A DNA stretch of 64,000 nt from Pyrenochaeta sp. MPI-SDFR-AT-0127. Lineage: Eukaryota; Ascomycota; Dothideomycetes; Pleosporales; Cucurbitariaceae. Below are positions 57,275 to 64,000 of this stretch, piece after piece (within the stretch, counting starts at the first letter, position 1; each line of letters begins with the position of its first letter). The position numbers and the translations under genes were made by a program. The stretch lies in NCBI GenBank assembly GCA_020747015.1, contig JAGTJM010000014.1:620001-684000 (forward strand). The letters are read 5' to 3'. The notes below the pieces were generated by a model. The model made no database searches and was not told the origin of the DNA. It saw only the letters and a program-made list of their open reading frames with translations.

Positions 57275-59644
57275 CGTTGGTCTGCAGGATAGCCGCTACC
57301 CGACGTCCTCCCACTCTGCGGTTGGTAGTCTGTATTACTACGTCCGTATGCAGGACCAGGAGTCTGCTTCATGGCAGCTTGAGCAGCCAACACTGAAGAT
57401 TGAGATCGTCCTGTAGAAGGTCTTTGTTGTGACGTAGGAGAGGTCGGCGTCGGAGTGGAGCTAGACGACGAATAAGATACGCGCGCGGCATCAATGGACG
57501 TTGCAGATGTAGGGTAGGATTGCTGCCGTGGAGGACCGGGCGGAGGGCTCATTTGCTCTTTTCCATATGAATATCGATCTGTCTGCAAAGGCGGTTCCTG
57601 ACCAGGTTGAGGTGGGAATTGTTGTTGCGTTGGAGGCAAAGGCTTAGCTTGTGGTGGCTGTCGAAACTTGCGGTCGGTCATGCTTGTTGTACCTGATGTC
57701 GACGGCTGTGCTCTTCTCGTTCTCTTGATCTCCATAAGGATTTGGTTGGCCACTTCCATGGACATGCCACAAAAGTCGGGTACAAAATGCACACAATGAG
57801 CATGGCAAGTAAGACCACATTCTGTGTAGACGTTAGTTGATGCTAGGGCGAAGGACATGCACACCACTTACCTGTGCACTTCTTGGTCTGCTTTCGGCCG
57901 AAAGGAAGGACATAGCCACAATGACAGCACCAGTTGGCACCCATGTTGGAAAAGTTTTCGAACCGATGGGGGATGCGATGGTTGAGCTTCGCTTCGTCTG
58001 GATCGGTTTCGGCATTTGACTGCGTGATACATTTGGTGACCACCTTGGAATAACACTTCTTGTGGCATGTGTAGTTGCAGTCGGAACACTGCATACCAGC
58101 AGCGTATTTGAGGAACTCGCCACAGAGGGCACAGCGCATGACGTTGTAGAACTGTTGTTGCACAAACTTGTGTCCATACTGCTCCACAACGTCCTCTTTG
58201 CGTTGACGAACGGCGCCTTTTCGACCGAGACCGAGATCGAATGGCTGTTTGTTGCCCGTATGCTTTGCGAAAGACATGGTGAGATGGATACGGCCAACAG
58301 GTTCTAGTGAAAACCAGTCATCTATCATGACAGGCCCTGTCAAAGGTTGAGGTCCACCCTGGCCCTGAGGCCGCATGCCACCAGGAGCGGGCCCACCAGC
58401 ACCAGCGAAGCTCTGCCCTGGAGGAGGCTGGAACTGAAGGTCAGGCTGAATTCCAGAGCCTCCCATTTTGTCGGCGGACACCCATCCGGAGTTTTGAAGC
58501 TCGGTTTCGATCTTCTTTCGGCGCATCTCCTCAGCAATATCAGATATGCGAACCCAAAGCATTCCGATGGGGAGCAGGTGCTCCCCCGTCTTGTCGTATA
58601 CAGTGATTTCGATTTCGTTTGCTTTCTCGATGCTAAACTCATGTACTTCATCGACCCAGCGGTCATTTCTGCTCGGTTTGGTGCGGCCTTTGATCGTGTC
58701 CTCTACCTTGATGTTGACGAACGTCTCTGGTCCGCGACTAAAGCGGCTCGTGGTTGCGTGATCAACATCGGCAACTGCGTGAATGCGCAGAGAAAGATGG
58801 CCACTTAGGGGTTTCCTTTGGCTGGGTATGTTCAGGCTGTCATCTGCGGCCATCATCAGTCGTGGTCCAAAAGGACGCAATGATAAACTTACCATCGCCA
58901 CCATCTTCTCCTATGTCAACATGGAGATCCTCGTAGCGCTTCAGCGAGTGCTTCAGAAGCTGAATCTTTTGGTTGCTTTCGATGCGCTTGGCCTCTGCAT
59001 CCTGCTTGCTCTTGCGGTCGCCTTCCATTTGGTATAGGCGCACCATCTTCTCGATTCCGTCCTTGTACTGCTTCTCGACGCTGAGCTTGAACTCAAGCTG
59101 GGACAGCATGAGCTGGATACGGGGACCAAGATGTGGGGTGTCATATTTAATGAGGTCTGCACAACGTTAGCGGTGGTATGCACTTGCACAGGCTCATTCA
59201 TGTACCCAGCTTGCTGAAATTTGGACGTTTGTTGGAACCGCCTGGTGCTGGAGGAGCATAAGGTGCGCGCGGAGGCATCAAGCCATCGCCTCCACTGATT
59301 TGGCTGTACTGGCCCTGGGGGCTGCCATAGCCGCCCTGATCTTGCTGGACGTAGCCATTCCAGCCGTCCTTGGGAGGAGGGGTTAGCGGGTTGTTGGTCT
59401 TGCGCCCACCGCCCTGCAGACTCATGTTCTCCATGCCTGACGAGGTCCGCTGGACGTCCAAGTCCCTGAGCTTCGACTCAAAATACTCGATATTCCGCCG
59501 GCCATCCTTGATCTGGCCGTCGAGGCGCGAGAGCACAGCAGGGTTGTTGGTGGACTGGCGCATGGAATTGGCGGCGGTGATGAGGGCCTTCTCCCTGTCA
59601 ATCTTGCGCTGCACATTGGCAACCGTCTCTTCGACGCTCGCCAT
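55853..59644 (-). CDS. PKC1: Protein kinase C, Pkc1/PkcA type (cell-wall integrity pathway)
   Basis: Six exons: 59644-59206, 59156-58893, 58843-57872, 57821-56624, 56575-56374 and 56320-55853; introns 48-53 bp; 1180 residues. Pkc1 is activated by Rho1 at the plasma membrane and starts the cell-wall-integrity MAPK cascade. Domain order: two HR1 repeats (about 5-70 and 155-230), a C2-like domain (about 240-370), two C1 zinc domains (starting HKFVQQQFYNVMRCALCGEF and HRFENFSNMGANWCCHCG; the second is completed across an intron at KKCT-ECGLTCHAHC), a Pro/Gln-rich linker with polyglutamine, then the AGC kinase. The kinase shows LGKGNFGKVML, YAIKVLKKE, YRDLKLDN, an ADYG (not DFG) motif, FCGTPEFMAPE, and the C-terminal hydrophobic motif FRGFSYS. 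Asp-Tyr-Gly occurs in known fungal Pkc1 proteins, so it is not a defect. Confidence 0.96.
57243..57271 (+). repeat. CTG/CAG trinucleotide repeat in the PKC linker
   Basis: About nine CTG units on the + strand, read as CAG glutamine codons on the PKC strand between the second C1 domain and the kinase. Such tracts often vary in length between strains. It stays in frame, so length changes in whole units would alter only the linker. Confidence 0.85.
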
Positions 59645-62600
59645 GGCGGGAGGCGTCTGGGAGGGTCAGCGAGGCGGGAGGGTGCCTGGCGGTCGCAGGC
59701 TGGGGTGGGGTGAAGCGTCGAGGCCCACGCGGGCAGCGGCCGAGCAGTATGGCGGCGAGTATGGCGCTGCAGGATATGGGCGTGTGCCTGTGACAGCTGG
59801 TAGCAGTGCCGGCAGCTGGACGGGAGTTTGGGGTCGAGGGCGATGGCGTCAAAATCTAGCGGGTGAACTGCGACTGAGCTCAGCGCATCAAAAGGTGGCT
59901 GAGCGGAGCGCCCCACTCTCTCCCTGTACGTGCAGCGATGCCCAGCGGGAGGACGAGGGACAGGAAGGCTACAGTGCCGCGGGCCGGTTGGGCGGACGCG
60001 GTGTGGATAGGGGGATTCGGGTGAGGCCTGAGGGTGTCGACGTGGATGCTATGACGGAGCGTCGCTTCGCAGGTGGTGGTTTGAAAGTCGTAGTGGGGGA
60101 ATCAGGCGGGGAACCAAAACACCGGTCAACCATCAAGGCCCTGTGGCGCATGAGCACGAAAAGACGGTAGACTATCTATCCGCGTATACGAGCATGAGTC
60201 GTGAAACAGCTGCTGGACATGTATGTCTTCCACCTGCTCGCCGCTCGATGTCTTTTTCCCGAATTTTTTGTTATCTTTTGTTGACGGCATGTGACTCGCA
60301 TACGACACGGGCAATCATCGCCTGATTGGGCACCAACTATTTGACATGTGGAACATGAGGTGACTGTCCAAGGCTTATTTGCACCCCCAGCTGTTCACTT
60401 CTCATGCTTTGTGCTTGCACCACACGCTGAAACTCACGCTTCCACACATCCTATGCCTTACGCGTCCAGGGCCCTGTCTTTGGCGACTCGTGTCGAGAGC
60501 ATGATTCTCGCTACGATGAGTGCGTTCCGTGTCTTCAGCACTGGAATGCATCTTGACTGCTTGTGTCCTGTTGTGTTTCTCCGCATTATGGCTCCCCAAC
60601 GGACTCACATAACTGTCATCACCTCGCACGATTACTAAGACGTTAGCGTGAACGATAAGAAACTATGGCTGCTTGCCTGACAGATGGCAGCCAGACTCTA
60701 ACTAGACGTGAGCGACTCCTCAAGGCTGTGAGGAAATCTCATATGCCTCCTCATGAATCGACATCTTGTCTTGTGCTATAAACAACTTGGTTCTCTTCAA
60801 ACCAATATCAGCACCTTGCTCCCGCTGATAAATTCGACCTCCTCCGTTTCCGTGTCTACGTATTACACCGTCTTCGACATAGCTATTGAACACGAGCAAT
60901 GTACTTTGCCTCTCATGGTCCACCCATCCCAGAGTCAGAGAAGACACCTACCTGGTTTGATCTGTTCATCCAGGCCATTCCATCGCTATTTCCCTTTCAA
61001 CAGTGTAAACGGTCAAGTCAAAACCGACCAAACGGTAAGACCTGAGAACGAGACATCACATAGCTCCCGGGGTGGTTCACACGCGTCAAGCTCAGCTGCA
61101 AACGTAAACACCTCCCTATTCTGAATAAGAAAACCTCAGTTCGTATCCAGCAGGTGAACCCTATTACCGTCGGAGAAAGGGCCCAGGCTCGCATAATAAC
61201 GGCCGCTTCGACCCTTAGTACTCGTATTCTGGAAGTCTTTCGTGTGAGCAAGGCGACCACGATAGTGAGAAGACGGAAACCCGGGTCAAAGGAAATGACA
61301 TTTCGCGCCGATAATCTCACCATGGCCTCGTATAAGTCCCTATCCCGATCCTATCGACCAAGAAAGGTCCTTTACAATTTGACCAGGGATTTATCCGTCT
61401 ACTGTGCAAGTGACTTAGTAGAGGAAGCTATACTCCTAGAATCAGTAGTGATCACTTGTCACAGAAAACTTCAAGTTGTATCCTCAGTTTTTTGATCCTG
61501 GTTCTACTACAATATCGGTATCCACCTCCTGGTCGTTCCCGATCCATTCGTGATAGTCTTGCAACAGCCGCTGAATTATTCCATGAATCTAGTCAGCTTG
61601 GTGCTGTGAAGCGCTGTTAAAGGAATACCAGGATGCAGTTCCTGATGTATCTCAAGGAATGAAAGTGACCTCGAGAATCAAAGCATCATTGCCAAGGAAT
61701 GGAGAGAACTAATGATAGCACGGAAATGCTGAGGGTGGTGTAAGAATGAAATATAGATTAAAGAATGCGTCTATATTTCAGAGTAGAGTGACATAGGCTA
61801 TGACGAATGCTCACAGGACAGTACAGTTCAGCACATAGCGTCTCCAGGTGGATTACTCCTTGATTGGAGACTTGCTGGTAAACTGTACCACCTAGTTACG
61901 GATTGAGAAGGTCAACTCCCAAATTGTTAGGTATATTGCTCGTTCGTATAGGCTTTAGTAGGTATCGGCGAAAACGCCGTGTTATATAAGCGCCAATTCT
62001 CCGAACGCATAGTTGTCCATGGATGTCAGGATCCGCAGCCAAGCCGAGTATCAGGTCACTTCCTTCCTTCCTTCCTTCCTCATTTCAGTTGCCTGAGTAT
62101 CTATTTTGTGGATTCAAATAACGTTAGTTAATAAGGTTATAGGTATTTCGTTCTTGTCGCAGAGAAAAAAGTATAGCGATGCCCATGTGCTATGCTGAGA
62201 AATGGCCCAAGGGACCAGATAGATGTTGATGCGATAGTGCCAGGCTGAAACCGCCAAGCGGCTTTACAATGACGTTTGAAGGGTTCTGCATACGGGCCGA
62301 TGACACGAGGACATTGTCCCGCCAAGACCAAACGAAGTTAAAAGAGAGGTCCATACACTGAAGAATGGCCCGATACTATCTAAGCATCACACAACTAATA
62401 CTTTTCATCATCAACATAATGTGACCCTAATCACCCAACCCTCATGAAGACTACGGTAGGTCTGTCGCCTTCCTCTTTCGGCTTCAATTTCACAAATTGG
62501 GAACAGTCTCTGGTAGCATCATTCGTGGAGAAAGGCTATTGTCTGGGGTTCTCCGCACAGATGCCCCGCACAAATGACTGTCAATCAAAGGACTACAGCT

Positions 62601-62912
62601 AACTTCGAGAACCAATTGCACACATTTATTGAGATTGGTCAAGCAGTTCTCGGATATAGCAAGCCGGAAAAACCTCCGGGCGCTACTGGACCTTCGTAGT
62701 TCGAATGAATTAGGCCCTATTTTCATACTACTTCGTATGTTGATCACAATACCATGGTACATCGGGTGATACAAGGCCGGTTTACCGTCGATTAACTCGT
62801 CTGTCCGCGGATGGGCATTGGCGAGATGAAAGTATAAATCTCAGCCATCCAGAGTCTTTCAAGGAATTTTGAAAACAGGATTTTCCTCTTGGTTTCAAAG
62901 TCTATACTCGCA
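59645..62912. other. Gene-free stretch, about 3.3 kb
   Basis: This lies between the divergent starts of PKC (-) and the DUF5695 gene (+), so it holds both promoters. Next to PKC the + strand is GA/GC-rich, which is CT-rich in the PKC direction. A 266-codon frame at 59370-60170 (+) runs antisense through the PKC start and this leader and is not called. From about 61.1 kb the DNA is more AT-rich, with only short frames. A tetranucleotide repeat lies at 62059-62080. Confidence 0.5.
62059..62080 (+). repeat. (TTCC)n microsatellite
   Basis: About five perfect TTCC units in a row, between the PKC and DUF5695 genes. No coding frame is affected. Confidence 0.85.
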
Positions 62913-64000
62913 ATGTTGTTGCGTTTCCAGATAGTTACGCTCCTCTCCTCGGTTCCCGCCTTCGTGAGCGGGCAAGACAATCTTGGTCTTAACAATGGCT
63001 ACACCACATTTCAAGCTGGAACGATTCAAGCCGGGATAGTCAAGTCGTCCCAGACTCTTGCCTCGCTGAACTCTAGTCGTACAAATTTCAACTTTTTGCC
63101 GTTCGACTTTCTCCCTCGACTTGCATTCAACGGTGCCCATCATCTAGGCGATATCACGCTCCGGTACCGCACGGCAAGCTCTGGCTCGTGGACCAGCATT
63201 GATTCCGCGAGCGCCAGGAGCCCAGTCACAGCGCTAAGCAATCTAGGCACAAATGTTATCGCTGCAGCCGACTTGCTACCTACTTTGCCGCGCGGGCTGC
63301 CATTCAAGGTTACCAGAGAATGGATACGGGTTGGTGACGATTTCGCAGTGCGCTTCAATATCACAAATACAGGAACCACGACTTTAGAACTAGGAAGCCT
63401 GGGTCTGCCTGTCAGCATCAACAACATATTCAGTAATCGACCCGCCGAAGAAACACAGGATAGATGCTCTCTCGCGGATCCGTACATTGGCCTTGATGGG
63501 GGTTACGTGAGGGTCTCACACTTGAAAGGTACTGGAAATGCGCTCGTCATCACGCCGCTGGGAAAAACGCCGTTCGAGGCATGGCGATTCCTCAGAGAGC
63601 CAAGTGGAAATTTCGGGTACCAGTCGCAGACATTCGAAGGAAATTACGAATGGCAAGTGCATAGCCTTGCATGGGCGGAGAACGAGTGGAAGAGTACTAC
63701 GCCATGGAACACGCCAACTTCAAAGAAGGTGTCACCAGGAGAAGTGTATAGTGTCGGTCTTCGATTCACACTTGCGGAAGATATTCAGCGCATTGAGGAA
63801 GCCGTTGTACGAACTGGAACGCCGCTTGCTGTAGGCCTTCCTGGCTATGTCGTACCGTCCGACTCTTCGACATGGCTGCACCTAAACCACACCTCGCCTG
63901 TTAGCAGTGTAGATACTGGAAGTGCTTTCACGCCGGCACAATCTTCAACCGCTGGCAAGTACAAGCTTACCCCAACGTCTTCGGCTTGGGGACGAAGCCG
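62913..64000 (+). CDS. Secreted DUF5695 protein, 3' end beyond the window
   Basis: The frame opens at ATG 62913 and stays open to the last base of the window, giving about 362 residues without a stop. It starts with a signal peptide (MLLRFQIVTLLSSVPAFVSG), then DNLGLNNGYTTFQAGTIQAG, SQTLASLNSSRTNFNFLPFDFL, GAHHLGDITLRYRT and PFKVTREWIRVGDDFAVRF. These blocks match what I know of DUF5695 proteins, large secreted fungal proteins of roughly 850-950 residues that look like glycoside hydrolases (a beta-sandwich then a helical barrel) but have no proven activity. Only the beta-sandwich part is present here. Leading TATA-like or CT-rich sequence is not obvious. The gene is divergent from PKC at a distance of 3.3 kb. 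The family call rests on remembered motifs, not a search. Confidence 0.75.
   Translation, partial: MLLRFQIVTLLSSVPAFVSGQDNLGLNNGYTTFQAGTIQAGIVKSSQTLASLNSSRTNFNFLPFDFLPRLAFNGAHHLGDITLRYRTASSGSWTSIDSASARSPVTALSNLGTNVIAAADLLPTLPRGLPFKVTREWIRVGDDFAVRFNITNTGTTTLELGSLGLPVSINNIFSNRPAEETQDRCSLADPYIGLDGGYVRVSHLKGTGNALVITPLGKTPFEAWRFLREPSGNFGYQSQTFEGNYEWQVHSLAWAENEWKSTTPWNTPTSKKVSPGEVYSVGLRFTLAEDIQRIEEAVVRTGTPLAVGLPGYVVPSDSSTWLHLNHTSPVSSVDTGSAFTPAQSSTAGKYKLTPTSSAWGRS

Noticed and set aside
59370..60170. 266-codon open frame (+)
   Set aside because: It is antisense through the PKC start and its CT-rich leader; biased composition explains its length.
1..64000. tRNA genes and CRISPR arrays
   Set aside because: A visual scan for GTTCRANYC-type T-arms gave only isolated hits without matching acceptor stems (for example near 9915 and 53548). 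No spaced direct repeats were seen. A tRNAscan-SE run would settle the tRNA question.

Overview
The window reads as nuclear DNA of a filamentous ascomycete. The genes are broken by short GT-AG introns, mostly 45-75 bp, with CTAAC/CTGAC-type branch points. CT-rich stretches sit just before several start codons. The family set (HET, DUF6594, DUF5695, Zn2Cys6 regulators, a Pkc1-type kinase with HR1-C2-C1 order, an Ssk2/SskB-type MAPKKK) is typical of Pezizomycotina. A Dothideomycete of the Pleosporales type is my best guess, by inference only. All gene models below were spliced by hand and checked by reading frame and family motifs; there is no transcript evidence.

Layout, left to right. 1-1615: 3' part of a HET-domain gene. 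2433-7561 (-): DNA2 nuclease-helicase, four exons, head-to-head with a seven-exon mitochondrial 2-oxodicarboxylate carrier (8280-9659, +). 10658-14806 (-): Ssk2/SskB-like MAPKKK of the HOG osmostress cascade. 15779-16309 (-): a small unrecognised protein with a possible membrane segment. 18151-19854 (+): a beta-lactamase-like serine hydrolase. 20019-20989 (-): a DUF6594 membrane protein. 21694-25010 (-): a secreted GH35 beta-galactosidase. 26136-29228 or beyond (-): a Zn2Cys6 regulator.

32663-41414 is a compact housekeeping block: TRP4-type anthranilate phosphoribosyltransferase (-), NOC1/MAK21 ribosome biogenesis factor (+), CWF19 splicing factor (-) and GPN1/NPA3 GTPase (+). Its gaps are only about 340-435 bp and two of them are divergent promoters. 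On either side the DNA is gene-poor. A C2H2 zinc-finger regulator (45689-46669, -) lies between gaps of 4.3 kb and 9.2 kb. Then come protein kinase C (55853-59644, -), another 3.3 kb gap, and at the right edge the 5' part of a secreted DUF5695 protein (62913 onward, +) that has no stop codon inside the window.

Functionally the window joins genome maintenance (DNA2), two signalling kinases (HOG MAPKKK and cell-wall-integrity PKC), carbohydrate use (GH35 next to a Zn2Cys6 factor), tryptophan synthesis and RNA/ribosome biogenesis. I found no secondary-metabolite cluster, intact transposon, tRNA, rRNA or CRISPR array. The points most worth a second look are an 11-nt microexon in the carrier, a long frame-open intron in the Zn2Cys6 gene, the unusual first zinc finger and very long gene-free upstream region of the C2H2 gene, the small unknown protein, and the DUF5695 gene.
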